A stretch of DNA of 39,286 bases from JANJTY01 sp038257155 (GCA_038257155.1 JBBSJP010000046.1:1-39286), one strand, 5' to 3'; positions 1-8,353 are shown, counted from the stretch's first letter. Notes: generated by a model not told the origin, from the letters alone. Made by a program: numbers and translations.

Positions 1-284
1 GCTGCGAAGGTGAAATGTGCGAGGAAGTGCATCGGCGCGGATCCGACAGTTCGGAGACCTTCAAGGCTGTCGCAACGTCGGCTCCACTGCTGCGCGGCTT
101 GAGCCGACCTACGACGCCCGCGCTTCGTAGGTCGGATCACGAGCCACGCCTTCGTAGGTCGGATCAAGCGCCGCTGCGAAGGTGAAATGTGCGAGGAAGT
201 GCATCGGCGCGGATCCGACAGTTCGGAGACCTTCAAGGCTGTCGCAACGTCGGCTCCACTGCTGCGCGGCTTGAGCCGACCTAC
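1..284. repeat. 112-bp direct repeat containing GTAGG-headed palindromes
   Basis: Positions 1-112 and 173-284 are identical and differ immediately after. The repeat may continue to the left of the window. Each copy contains the arms of a hairpin whose minus-strand form starts GTAGGTCGGCTCAAGCCGC. Between the copies lie two more GTAGGTCGGATC heads (127 and 154). A related element lies at 22250-22341. The GTAG head joined to a GC-rich palindrome resembles the SMAG/REP family described in Stenotrophomonas; the family assignment is inferred from form only. No gene is seen in 1-378. Positions 285-378 are a pyrimidine-rich tract with a repeated GCTCCGCTCTCCCTG motif. Confidence 0.8.
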
Positions 285-378
285 AACTGACGCTCCGCTC
301 TCCCTGCCGTGCGCTCTCGCTCTCCCTGCCCTTCGCTCTGCCGTCCCTGCTCGTCGCTCCGCTCTCCCTGTTCTACTT

Positions 379-1884
379 TCAAGCAAGATTGATCCAGGTC
401 GCCTTCATCTCGGTGTACTTGTCGAACGCATGCAGCGACTTGTCGCGACCGTTGCCGGATTGCTTGTATCCGCCAAAGGGTGCGGTCATGTCGCCGCCGT
501 CCCAGTAGTTCACCCAGACGCTGCCGGCGCGCAGGGCGCGGGCGACGCGGTGGGCGCGGCCGATGTCGCGGGTCCAGAGCCCGGCGGCCAGGCCGTAGGG
601 TGAATCGTTGGCGATACGCAGGGCTTCGGCCTCGTCCTCGAAACTGATCGCGGACAGTACCGGGCCGAAGATCTCCTCGCGCGCGATGCGCATGTCGGGG
701 CGCACACCGGCGAACACGGTTGGCTCGATGTAGTAGCCACCGGTGTCCTGCATCACCTGCGCGCCGCCCATCGCCAGCTCGGCGCCGTCGGACTTGCCGG
801 CTTCGATGTAGCCCAGCACGCGCTGCATCTGCGCCTCGTCCACCATTGCGCCCATGGTCGCTTCGGGATCCAGCGGATGTTTCGGCCGCATGGACTTGCT
901 GTGCTCCAGCACCCGCGCCAGGAACTCATCGCGGATCGTCGACTGCACCAGCAGGCGCGATGCTGCGGTACAGACCTCGCCCTGGTTGTAGAAGATGCCG
1001 AGTGCGGCCGCCTTTGCCGCGGCCTCCAGATCCGGCGCATCGGCAAATACGATATTCGGGCTCTTGCCGCCGCATTCGAGATAGGCGCGCTTGAGGTTCG
1101 AACGCCCGGCGCATTGCAGCAGGTGCTTGCCGACGCCGGTGGAGCCAGTGAACACCAGGCCGTCGACATCCATGTGCAGGGCCAGCGGCTCGCCGGCCTC
1201 CTGACCGAATCCGGGTAACACGTTGAGCACGCCATCGGGCAGGCCCGCCTCGGCAGCCAATTCGGCAAGGCGCAGCACCGAAAGCGGCGATTTCTCAGAC
1301 GGCTTGAGCACCACCGAATTGCCGCAGGCCAGGGCCGGCGCCAGCTTCCACACCGCCATCAGCAACGGAAAATTCCAGGGCACGATGGCGCCAACCACGC
1401 CAAGCGGCTCGCGCGTGATCAGGCCGAGTTCGTGCTCACCCGTCGGCGCGACTTCGCCAAATACCTTGTCGATGGCTTCAGCGGTCCAGCGCATGCAACG
1501 CACCGACGAGGGCACATCGACGCTGAGCGAGTCGCCGATCGGCTTGCCCATGTCGAGGGTTTCCAGCAGGGCCAGCTCGTCGCCGTGCGCCTCCATCAGA
1601 TCGGCCAGCTTCAGCAACACCTTCTTGCGTTGGGTGGGGCGGGCGCGCGACCAGCTGCCGTGATCGAAGCGGGCGCGCGCGGCCTTGACCGCGCGCTCGA
1701 CATCCTCGCTGCCGCAGCGGGCTACTTTCGCCAGCACCCGGCCATCAATCGGACTGATGCAGTCGAACTGCCGGCCGTCAAAGGCATCAACGAAGCGGCC
1801 ATCGATGAAGGCCTGGGTACGCAGGCTGAGCGCATCGGCGCGGCCCTGCCAGGCGTCGCGGGTGGTGGGGCGGGTAGTGTTCAT
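379..1884 (-). CDS. puuC: Aldehyde dehydrogenase, PuuC-like (gamma-glutamyl-aminobutyraldehyde / aminoaldehyde type)
   Basis: NAD(P)-dependent aldehyde dehydrogenase, 501 aa, the usual family length. It oxidises an aldehyde to the acid in the cytoplasm; the neighbours point to aminoaldehydes from putrescine or other omega-amines. Visible motifs are the Rossmann-side VLKPSEKSPLS, the cofactor loop VFTGSTGVGK, the general base E270 in LECGGKSP and the catalytic C305 in NQGEVCTAAS. The ATG at 1884 is preferred over an upstream in-frame start at 1953, which would add 23 residues without family resemblance. It is transcribed in the same direction as the PuuR-like regulator, about 300 nt upstream. 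The exact substrate (gamma-glutamyl-aminobutyraldehyde, aminobutyraldehyde or another) cannot be fixed, and no glutamylpolyamine synthetase gene is present here. Confidence 0.9.
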   Translation of the reverse strand: MNTTRPTTRDAWQGRADALSLRTQAFIDGRFVDAFDGRQFDCISPIDGRVLAKVARCGSEDVERAVKAARARFDHGSWSRARPTQRKKVLLKLADLMEAHGDELALLETLDMGKPIGDSLSVDVPSSVRCMRWTAEAIDKVFGEVAPTGEHELGLITREPLGVVGAIVPWNFPLLMAVWKLAPALACGNSVVLKPSEKSPLSVLRLAELAAEAGLPDGVLNVLPGFGQEAGEPLALHMDVDGLVFTGSTGVGKHLLQCAGRSNLKRAYLECGGKSPNIVFADAPDLEAAAKAAALGIFYNQGEVCTAASRLLVQSTIRDEFLARVLEHSKSMRPKHPLDPEATMGAMVDEAQMQRVLGYIEAGKSDGAELAMGGAQVMQDTGGYYIEPTVFAGVRPDMRIAREEIFGPVLSAISFEDEAEALRIANDSPYGLAAGLWTRDIGRAHRVARALRAGSVWVNYWDGGDMTAPFGGYKQSGNGRDKSLHAFDKYTEMKATWINLA

Positions 1885-1963
1885 TGCGTTTGACTTCGTC
1901 TTGGGCGGGCGGGTGGGGATCTGGCGGCTGTTCTGATGTAGGAACAGGATCAATAGATTGGAT

Positions 1964-2159
1964 CAAGAGCTGCAACGCAGAGGCGCAGAGGACGCAGAGA
2001 CGCGCCGAGAAGAGCGAGAGAAAGTGGTGGAGCGAGAGCAGAGCAACCGCAAGGGTCAAGAGCTGAGCTTCTCTGCTCCAACCCTTCTTTGCTCTAACTC
2101 ATCTTTAGCTTCTCTCTGCGCGTCTCTGCGTCCTCTGCGCCTCTGCGTTGCAGCTCTTG
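1964..2159. repeat. Perfect 42-bp inverted repeat (aldehyde dehydrogenase/regulator intergenic element)
   Basis: Positions 1964-2005 are the exact reverse complement of 2118-2159, separated by 112 nt. The arms are rich in GCAGAGG/GCAGAGAC motifs, a kind of dispersed repeat seen in many bacterial genomes and often misread as small ORFs. It lies between the regulator stop (2189) and the aldehyde dehydrogenase start. A transcript crossing it could form a long hairpin, which might uncouple the two genes. Confidence 0.85.
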
Positions 2160-2188
2160 ACCTTGATTTCGTTCTGGTGACTTCAGAC

Positions 2189-2737
2189 CTAAAACGTCGG
2201 CGGCGTATTGGCGCTGACCAGGATCGCTTCCTCCTCGCCGATATTGCGAAAACGATGCGGCGTTTGGCTTTCGAAGTAGTAACCATCGCCGGGCCCCAAC
2301 ACACGCACCTGATCGCCCACCGTCACCTCAACCCGCCCCTGCACCACCACACCGCCCTCTTCGCCGGCGTGCTGCAGCATGTCGGCGCCGGTATCGGTGC
2401 CGGGCGGCATTACTTCGCGCAGGATGCACATCTGTCGTGCCTGGCGGCTCTTGCCGACCAGGTACAGGTGCACGCCCTCGCTGCCTACGTCCGGCTGGCG
2501 TGCGGGACTGAAGAACGGGCCGTCACCCGAATCCGGTTCAAAATCCAGGGTGAAAAAATCCGCCAGTGAAATCGGAATGCCGTCCAGCACCTTCTTCAAG
2601 GAGCTGACCGATGGACTGACCTTGTTCTGTTCGATCAGCGAAATGGTGCTGTTGGTCACGCCCACGCGCTTGGCCAGCTCGCGCTGGCTCAGACCCTTGG
2701 CGGTGCGGATGGCCTGCAGTCGGATGCCGATGTCCAT
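2189..2737 (-). CDS. puuR: XRE-family regulator with C-terminal cupin domain, PuuR-like
   Basis: 182-residue transcription factor with an N-terminal helix-turn-helix (about residues 5-60, GLSQRELAKRVGVTNSTISLIEQ) followed by the pattern KVSPSVSSLKKVLDGIPISLADFF, very like E. coli PuuR. A C-terminal double-stranded beta-barrel cupin (about 105-180) contains HAGEEGGVVVQG and PHRFRN. PuuR represses putrescine-utilisation genes and is relieved by putrescine. Context supports a similar role: an aldehyde dehydrogenase lies downstream on the same strand, and the transaminase, alanine dehydrogenase and agmatinase are divergent. The ATG at 2737 has no clear ribosome binding site. A GTG at 2773 with a G-rich upstream tract would add 12 residues and is a real alternative. 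Operators were not identified. Confidence 0.85.
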   Translation of the reverse strand: MDIGIRLQAIRTAKGLSQRELAKRVGVTNSTISLIEQNKVSPSVSSLKKVLDGIPISLADFFTLDFEPDSGDGPFFSPARQPDVGSEGVHLYLVGKSRQARQMCILREVMPPGTDTGADMLQHAGEEGGVVVQGRVEVTVGDQVRVLGPGDGYYFESQTPHRFRNIGEEEAILVSANTPPTF

Positions 2738-3007
2738 TGACGCGTCGTTCGAGTGATGCTGAATACTTAACACCCACCCCGGCGCCGGTCAATCGCGGAT
2801 GATCCGTGACCCACTGCCGCCGATGCTGTCGAGATGCGCCGCTGTGCTCGACTATTGAGAGTCCAACCCCGCGTCGGACCGGTGATGTCCATTTCCTGGT
2901 GCCTGGCTGCTGGGACCTGCCCCCACCTCACGTTGTAAAGTTTTTTCAACGCTGATAGCGTGCCTTGGTACGCCTGTTTCCGCCCCAACTCGGAACTTGC
3001 CCTCAAC

Positions 3008-3144
3008 CCGTTCGTGGTGAGGAGCGCGGAACGAGACCGAAGGGTCGAGGCCGCGTGTCTCGAACCACACTCGCAAGTGGTTCGAGACGCCCTCTCGATG
3101 CATCGCCTTCGGCGCTGCCCTCGACGGCTCCTCACCACGAACGG
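3008..3144. repeat. Nested inverted-repeat element upstream of the transaminase gene
   Basis: An 18-bp outer arm (3008-3025, CCGTTCGTGGTGAGGAGC) is perfectly complementary to 3127-3144. A 12-bp inner pair (3057-3068 GTCTCGAACCAC with 3077-3088) closes an 8-nt loop. The whole element could fold into a long cruciform or RNA hairpin between the divergent regulator and transaminase genes. The same inner motifs recur, oppositely arranged, inside pfaC at 30461-30632, so this is a mobile or dispersed repeat and not a local operator. In the rest of 2738-3212 nothing else is recognised. Confidence 0.85.
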
Positions 3145-3212
3145 TTCAGGAAGGATCGCAGCCCGAGTGGAGAACCATTTACCCTTCCACAACCCGCTAC
3201 AGCGAGACGCGC

Positions 3213-4550
3213 ATGAACACACCCGCCGATTCGCACGGACCCGAGAGCCTGTCAAAGGCCTACTGGATGCCGTTCACCGCCAACCGCCAGTTCCGCGAGC
3301 GGCCACGCTTGCTGGAATCGGCTGAGGGTATGCATTACCGCAGCGATGACGGACGCGAGATTCTCGATGCCACGGCCGGACTGTGGTGCTGCAATGCCGG
3401 TCACTCCCGCACGCGCATCGTCGAGGCGGTGCAGAAGCAGATCGCCAAGCTCGATTACGCACCCAGCTTCCAGATGGGACATCCGCTGGTATTCGAACTG
3501 GCCGAGCGCCTTGCCGAAATCGCGCCGGCGCCGCTAAAACGGGTGTTCTTCACCAATTCGGGTTCCGAATCGGTCGACACCGCGCTGAAGATCGCCCTGG
3601 CCTACCACCGCGCCCGCGGCGAAGGCAGCCGCACCCGCCTGATTGGTCGCGAGCGCGGCTATCACGGCGTTGGCTTCGGCGGCATCTCGGTCGGCGGCCT
3701 GGTCAACAATCGCAAGGCCTTCGGCACCCTGCTCAACGGTGTCGACCATATGCGCCACACGCTCGACATCGGGCGCAATGGTTTCTCGCGCGGCCTGCCG
3801 AAACACGGCGCCGAACTGGCCGAGGACCTGGAACGCATCGTCGCGCTGCACGATGCCTCGACCATTGCTGCGGTGATCGTCGAGCCGATCGCCGGCAGCG
3901 CCGGGGTGATCCTGCCGCCCGAGGGCTACCTGAAGCGCCTGCGCGAGATCTGCGACAAGCACGGCATCCTGCTGATCTTTGACGAAGTGATCACCGGCTT
4001 CGGGCGGGTCGGCGATGCCTTCGCCGCGCAGCGCTTCGGCGTCACGCCCGACCTGATCACCACCGCCAAGGGCCTGTCGAACGGTTCGATCCCGATGGGT
4101 GCGGTGTTCGCCAGCGACGCCATCTTCGATACCTTCATGCACGGCCCGCCCGGCATGATCGAGCTGTTCCATGGCTACACCTATTCCGGTCATCCGGTGG
4201 CCTGCGCCGCGTCGCTGGCCACGCTGGAGATATACCGCGAGGAAAACCTGTTCCAGAAGGCGATCGAACTGGGCCAGTACTGGGAAGACGCCCTGCACAG
4301 CCTGCGCGAGCTGCCGAACGTCATCGACATCCGCAATTTCGGCCTGATTGGCGGCATCGAGCTCGCATCGCGCGATAATGCGCCCGGGGCGCGGGCTTAC
4401 GAAGTGTTCACCCGCTGCTTCCACGATCAGAATCTGCTGGTGCGGACCACCGGCGACATCATCGCGATGTCGCCGCCCCTGATCCTGCAGCGCGAGCATA
4501 TCGACCAGATGGTGGAGCGGCTCACCACCGCACTCAAAGCCACCGCCTGA
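3213..4550 (+). CDS. Class III aminotransferase, omega-amino acid (beta-alanine):pyruvate transaminase type
   Basis: 445-residue PLP enzyme of aminotransferase class III. It transfers a terminal amino group (beta-alanine, GABA, putrescine-type amines) to pyruvate, giving alanine and an aldehyde or semialdehyde. The N-terminus YWMPFTANRQF, LWCCNAGHSR, the phosphate-binding NSGSESVDTALK, FDEVITGFGR and the Schiff-base lysine K286 in TTAKGLSNGSIPMG are all typical of the BauA/omega-transaminase group, as is FHGYTYSGHPVACAA. It is followed 27 nt later by alanine dehydrogenase, which fits pyruvate as acceptor. The start ATG at 3213 gives the expected family N-terminus. The amine donor is uncertain: beta-alanine, GABA and diamines all fit the locus. 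Confidence 0.9.
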   Translation: MNTPADSHGPESLSKAYWMPFTANRQFRERPRLLESAEGMHYRSDDGREILDATAGLWCCNAGHSRTRIVEAVQKQIAKLDYAPSFQMGHPLVFELAERLAEIAPAPLKRVFFTNSGSESVDTALKIALAYHRARGEGSRTRLIGRERGYHGVGFGGISVGGLVNNRKAFGTLLNGVDHMRHTLDIGRNGFSRGLPKHGAELAEDLERIVALHDASTIAAVIVEPIAGSAGVILPPEGYLKRLREICDKHGILLIFDEVITGFGRVGDAFAAQRFGVTPDLITTAKGLSNGSIPMGAVFASDAIFDTFMHGPPGMIELFHGYTYSGHPVACAASLATLEIYREENLFQKAIELGQYWEDALHSLRELPNVIDIRNFGLIGGIELASRDNAPGARAYEVFTRCFHDQNLLVRTTGDIIAMSPPLILQREHIDQMVERLTTALKATA

Positions 4551-4577
4551 CAACCACACCATCAACGGAAAGCAGCC

Positions 4578-5693
4578 ATGCGCATCGGCGTACCGAAGGA
4601 AATCAAGAACCACGAATACCGCATCGGCCTGACCCCGGCCGGCGCACGCGAGCTGGTCGCCAGCGGCCATCAGGTGATGGTGCAACGCGACGGCGGCAAG
4701 TCCATCGGCTTGACCGACGATCTGTACGAAAAAGCAGGCGCGGAGATCGTCGACACGCCGGAGGAAATCTTCGCGCGCGCCGAGATGATCATCAAGGTCA
4801 AGGAGCCGCAGCCGAACGAGTGCAAGATGCTGCGCGCAGGCCAGCTGCTTTATACCTATCTGCACCTGGCACCGGACCCGGGCCAGACCCGTCTGCTGGT
4901 CGACTCGGGCTGCACCGCGATCGCGTACGAAACCGTCACCGATCGTACCGGCGGCCTGCCCCTGCTGGCGCCGATGAGCGAAGTCGCCGGACGCATGTCG
5001 ATCCAGGCCGGCGCCCACGCGCTGGAGCGCGCGCAGGGTGGCTCGGGCGTGTTGCTGGGCGGCGTGCCGGGCGTCCGGCCGGCTGAAGTGATGGTCATTG
5101 GTGCCGGCGTGGTCGGCCTGAACGCCGCGCGCATGGCGATGGGCCTGGGTGCGAACGTGACGATTTTCGACCGTTCCCTGCCACGCTTGAAATACATCGA
5201 CGAACTCTATGGCGAGCGCCTTACCACGCTGTACTCGACCCATGATCTGATCGAACAATACCTGTCCGATACCGATCTGGTGATCGGCGCCGTGCTGATC
5301 CCCGGTGCCGCCGCACCCAAGCTTATTTCGCGCTCGCAGCTTGCTTTGATGCGGCCGGGCTCGGTGCTGGTCGATGTCGCGATCGACCAGGGCGGCTGCT
5401 TCGAAACCAGCAAGGCCACCACGCACCAGCATCCGACCTACGAGGTCGACGGCATCATCCACTACTGTGTGGCGAACATGCCGGGCGGCGTGGCGCGCAC
5501 CTCCACGTTTGCATTGACCAATGCCACCCTGCCCTTTGCGATGCAGCTGGCCAACAAGGGTTACCGCAAGGCCATGCTGGACGACGAGCACCTGCGCAAC
5601 GGCCTGAATGTGCACGAGGGCAAGGTGACGTATGAAGCCGTGGCGCGTGACCTGGGCTATGACTACGTGTCGGCGGTGCAGGCGCTGGGGTGA
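4578..5693 (+). CDS. ald: Alanine dehydrogenase
   Basis: 371-residue NAD-dependent L-alanine dehydrogenase, full family length, which interconverts alanine with pyruvate plus ammonia. The N-terminus MRIGVPKEIKNHEYRIGLTP is diagnostic. Also visible are the catalytic-histidine motif YTYLHLAPD, the NAD-binding VIGAGVVGLNAARMAMGLGA with a following acidic FDRS, and DVAIDQGGCFE with the conserved aspartate. The C-terminal NMPGGVARTST and ALTNATLPF are also family hallmarks. It lies 27 nt after the transaminase, so the two are probably cotranscribed. In that setting it would regenerate pyruvate for transamination and release ammonia. No defects seen. Confidence 0.96.
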   Translation: MRIGVPKEIKNHEYRIGLTPAGARELVASGHQVMVQRDGGKSIGLTDDLYEKAGAEIVDTPEEIFARAEMIIKVKEPQPNECKMLRAGQLLYTYLHLAPDPGQTRLLVDSGCTAIAYETVTDRTGGLPLLAPMSEVAGRMSIQAGAHALERAQGGSGVLLGGVPGVRPAEVMVIGAGVVGLNAARMAMGLGANVTIFDRSLPRLKYIDELYGERLTTLYSTHDLIEQYLSDTDLVIGAVLIPGAAAPKLISRSQLALMRPGSVLVDVAIDQGGCFETSKATTHQHPTYEVDGIIHYCVANMPGGVARTSTFALTNATLPFAMQLANKGYRKAMLDDEHLRNGLNVHEGKVTYEAVARDLGYDYVSAVQALG

Positions 5694-5719
5694 TTGAAGG
5701 CGCGTTGCCCCGCAGCCGT

Positions 5720-5820
5720 GTAGGGCGGGTCTCGACCCGCCGGCTTGTTCTGGGCTGACATTGAATCTCGGGCAAGCTTTGCCCCTCACCCCAACCCCTC
5801 TCCCGTGGGGAGAGGGGCTA
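5720..5820. repeat. Two palindromic repeats between ald and the agmatinase gene
   Basis: At 5720-5741 a GTAGG-headed element carries a 7-bp stem (GGCGGGT, loop CTCG, ACCCGCC). At 5779-5819 a second family reads CCCCTCACCCC, then CCTCTCCC, then GGGGAGAGGGG. This second family also occurs three times inside pfaC (around 33109-33150, 33622-33662 and 33724-33761). Either hairpin could weaken transcription between ald and the agmatinase gene; neither has a T-run, so intrinsic termination is doubtful. Confidence 0.75.
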
Positions 5821-5844
5821 GATGCGCAGCGATTTCAAACCACC

Positions 5845-6834
5845 ATGCCCGATCAGCCCACCATCCACCCGCAGCACACCGACCTTGCCTTCACCCGCGA
5901 GGAACTGCGCGGCACCCTGATTGAACCGACCTACTCGGGCGCGCTGAGCTTTCTTCGACGGCGCTACACGCGGGACCTTTCCGGCGTTGATGTGGCGGTT
6001 GTCGGTGCACCATTCGATCTGGCGACCACCGGACGACCCGGCGCACGCTTCGGCCCGCGTGCGGTGCGTGAGGCGTCGGCGATGCTGGCCTGGTCATCGC
6101 CGTATGCCTGGGATTTCGATCCCTGTGAACGCCTGGCGGTCATCGACTACGGCGACATCTGGTTCGATCCGGGGCGGCCGCATGAGGTTCCGGAGATTCT
6201 GGCAACAGCCTATGCACCGATCCTCGATGCCGGTGCGCTACCGCTGACTTTGGGCGGCGACCACTTCGTCAGTTTTCCGGTGCTGCAAGCGCTTTCGAAG
6301 CGCCTGGGTGGGCCGCTTTCGCTGATCCATTTCGACGCGCATTCCGATACCTGGGACGACGAGAACGGACGCATCGATCACGGCACGATGTTCTTTCACG
6401 CCGCGCAGATGGGTTACGTCGATCCGGCGAGCTCGATCCAGCTTGGCATTCGCACCCGCAATCCCGAAACACAGGGGTTTGAAGTCTGGGATGCACGGCG
6501 GCTGCATCGCGAAGGCAGCGAGGCGGCAATTGCCGCGGTGCACGCGCGTATCGGCAAGCGCCCTTGCTACGTCAGCTTCGACATCGACTTTCTGGATCCG
6601 TCCTGCGCACCCGGCACCGGCACGCCGGTTGCCGGCGGCTTCACCACGCATCAGGCGCTGGAATTGATCCGTGGACTTGCCGGCCTGGATGTACGCGGCG
6701 CCGACGTGGTTGAGGTTGCTCCGGCGTACGATCACGCGGGTATCACGGCACTCGCGGCTGCCAGCCTTGCGCATGAGTTGCTTTGTGTCCTTGCCAGCCA
6801 CGCGTCACGAAACGACAAGGCGGACGGCACCTGA
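5845..6834 (+). CDS. speB: Agmatinase
   Basis: 329-residue ureohydrolase of the arginase/agmatinase family that hydrolyses agmatine to putrescine and urea. All six binuclear manganese ligands are visible: H140 in GGDHFVSF, D164/H166/D168 in HFDAHSDT, and D246/D248 in DIDFLDP. IDHGTMFFHAAQ, CAPGTGTPVAGG and VVEVAPAYD match E. coli SpeB closely, favouring agmatinase over guanidinobutyrase, though close relatives are hard to separate by eye. An open frame runs in from 5761, but the ATG at 5845 is chosen because the upstream 84 nt are the translated palindromic repeat. Its product putrescine is the natural input for the PuuC/PuuR/transaminase genes beside it. Confidence 0.92.
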   Translation: MPDQPTIHPQHTDLAFTREELRGTLIEPTYSGALSFLRRRYTRDLSGVDVAVVGAPFDLATTGRPGARFGPRAVREASAMLAWSSPYAWDFDPCERLAVIDYGDIWFDPGRPHEVPEILATAYAPILDAGALPLTLGGDHFVSFPVLQALSKRLGGPLSLIHFDAHSDTWDDENGRIDHGTMFFHAAQMGYVDPASSIQLGIRTRNPETQGFEVWDARRLHREGSEAAIAAVHARIGKRPCYVSFDIDFLDPSCAPGTGTPVAGGFTTHQALELIRGLAGLDVRGADVVEVAPAYDHAGITALAAASLAHELLCVLASHASRNDKADGT

Positions 6835-6870
6835 AGGAGCCGCCCGCCTCGTTCAAACAGCAACCGTCCG

Positions 6871-7464
6871 TTACAGCAGCTGCGCGCGACCGTCCTGCAC
6901 GATTACGCGTGCACCTTCGTGCATGCCATCGATGCGGTTCTGGGTGACAACGACATTGCGGTCGTTGTTGAGCCGAATCGTGATGTCGTAGGAACCATGG
7001 TTCATGTTGCTCTCGATCGCGTGACCAGCGATGCCGCCACCGATGGCACCGGCGACTGTCGCGGCGCGACGCCCGCTGCCTGAACCTACCTGATTGCCCA
7101 GAACACCGCCGATCAGGACGCCTGCAACCACGCCAGCGCCGCTGCTGCGGCGATCATCGGCATAGCCTTCGATGCGCTGTACCACACCGCAGTTGCCGCA
7201 TGAATCGAAGTGGCGATAGCCGCCGCTGCGACGGTCGTTGTCACGACGATCATGGCCGTGGCGCGGTGCATTGTCCGCATACACGCGATCATCGTAGCGA
7301 TCCTCATAGCCGCGGTCTTCGTAGCGGTCTTCGTAACCACGATCAACATAACCGCGGTCTTCGTATGCGCGGTTTTCGTATCCGCTGCCATAGCGAGGGC
7401 CCGGAGCGACACATGCCGCAAGGCCGAAAGCGAGCAGTGCAAGAACCAGGATTCGAACTTTCAT
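6871..7464 (-). CDS. Outer-membrane lipoprotein with glycine-zipper 2TM domain
   Basis: 197-residue predicted lipoprotein. A signal peptide ends in the lipobox LAAC (cysteine 18). Next comes a Y/D/R-rich stretch of short imperfect repeats (YEDRGYxDRGYEDR, about residues 29-65). About residues 107-150 form the glycine-zipper segment (GAGVVAGVLIGGVLGNQVG and GAIGGGIAGHAIE), as in SlyB/17-kDa surface antigens. The C-terminal domain (YDITIRLNNDRNVVVTQN) matches the family tail. A strong ribosome binding site (AAGGAG) precedes the ATG. Such proteins sit in the outer membrane and are often envelope-stress linked; the precise role is unknown. It lies downstream of the LPXTG gene on the same strand, beyond two hairpins, so it probably has its own promoter. 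Confidence 0.85.
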   Translation of the reverse strand: MKVRILVLALLAFGLAACVAPGPRYGSGYENRAYEDRGYVDRGYEDRYEDRGYEDRYDDRVYADNAPRHGHDRRDNDRRSGGYRHFDSCGNCGVVQRIEGYADDRRSSGAGVVAGVLIGGVLGNQVGSGSGRRAATVAGAIGGGIAGHAIESNMNHGSYDITIRLNNDRNVVVTQNRIDGMHEGARVIVQDGRAQLL

Positions 7465-7603
7465 GATGCAACTCCTTCAAGGTGATCCCCAAGCCCACAC
7501 TAGGCCGTGCCTGCTGCAGCAGCGGTGCGCCACCGTACATTCACGTGTCCACGCTTATCTGTCGCTCAGCCCGGCGATCGTTTGCCTTGTCCACAATGCA
7601 AAC

Positions 7604-7670
7604 GCGGACCGCTGCAAGCAGCGATCCGCGTCGGTTTGCGTAGATGCTGGCGGCCCACAAGGCCGCCAGC
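7604..7670 (-). terminator. Two consecutive hairpins downstream of the LPXTG gene
   Basis: Positions 7646-7670 form a perfect 10-bp stem (GCTGGCGGCC / GGCCGCCAGC) with loop CACAA, 12 nt after the stop of the LPXTG-protein gene (minus strand). A second 11-bp stem with one mismatch and loop CAAG lies at 7604-7629. Neither is followed by a clear U-run. Together they plausibly end the sortase operon or protect its 3' end. The rest of 7465-7681 shows nothing recognisable. Confidence 0.55.
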
Positions 7671-7681
7671 GATGGCGTAAT

Positions 7682-8353
7682 TCAGAGCTTGCGGAAGATC
7701 GTCAGACCGAATCCAGCGAGCAGTGAAAGCAGGCCGGTCAGCGCCAGCCACGGGGTAGCGCCGGCAGTCATCGGCAAGCGATCCTGCCTGTCGTACCGAT
7801 CCATGGATGCGGCCGGACGTGGCTCGACCGCGGCCAGATCGTTGCGCGCCGGCATTTCCGCCGCTGCTGTTTCAGTACGCGGCGCCCACCTGGCAACCTG
7901 CTCACGCGGAGCACCGGCCTGAGTGGCCCAGCCGTATTGGCCTTCCGCCACATACAGGTTCACCGACTGATCGGCGCGCAGGCTTCTGAACGGCGTCTCA
8001 CGCTCGTCGATGTAGGCGACCTGACCTGGCGCAGTCAGCAGGATGACTTCCTCAATCACCCGGTCGCGCTTGTCGCGAATGCTGAACACGACCTGGTCGT
8101 CCGAAATGGCCCGGACAAAGCGCGCAGACAGACGCGCCCAGTGTTCGCCACCCGCGTAGACGGCTTCCTGACAGGCTTCCACCACGCGCGGATGTTCCCG
8201 CGTCATGTCGGCATGCCATCCGAAGTCCTCGCAGGTGCGCGGGCGTTCTTTCTCATTCGGAAAGTCGGTCTGCGGCTGCTGTGCTGCTGCCGAGCCGCCG
8301 ATGGCGAGCGCAAGCAGGGTGAAGGTGAAGCGGGTAGCAAATGGTCGGTTCAT
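7682..8353 (-). CDS. Small exported protein with C-terminal LPXTG sorting signal (sortase substrate)
   Basis: 223 aa. The N-terminal signal peptide (about 1-24) ends in GSAAAQQ. A central region of about 170 residues, containing two cysteines (C41, C61), is not recognised. The C-terminus is a textbook cell-wall sorting signal: LPMTA at 193-197, a hydrophobic segment at about 200-219, then the basic tail RKL. This arrangement is normal in Gram-positives and rare in Gram-negatives. The sortase gene ends 15 nt upstream, and GGAGAAC precedes this ATG, so the two form a dedicated enzyme-substrate operon. The expected reaction is cleavage between T and A and transfer to an unknown amine acceptor in the periplasm or envelope. 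Function of the mature protein is unknown. Confidence 0.85.
   Translation of the reverse strand: MNRPFATRFTFTLLALAIGGSAAAQQPQTDFPNEKERPRTCEDFGWHADMTREHPRVVEACQEAVYAGGEHWARLSARFVRAISDDQVVFSIRDKRDRVIEEVILLTAPGQVAYIDERETPFRSLRADQSVNLYVAEGQYGWATQAGAPREQVARWAPRTETAAAEMPARNDLAAVEPRPAASMDRYDRQDRLPMTAGATPWLALTGLLSLLAGFGLTIFRKL

Noticed and set aside
3534..5789. 751-codon minus-strand open frame
   Set aside because: Antisense across the transaminase and alanine dehydrogenase genes, both of which have full family motifs; an effect of high GC.
5761..5844. N-terminal extension of agmatinase
   Set aside because: It translates the CCCTCACCCC/GGGAGAGG palindromic repeat; the family N-terminus begins after the ATG at 5845.
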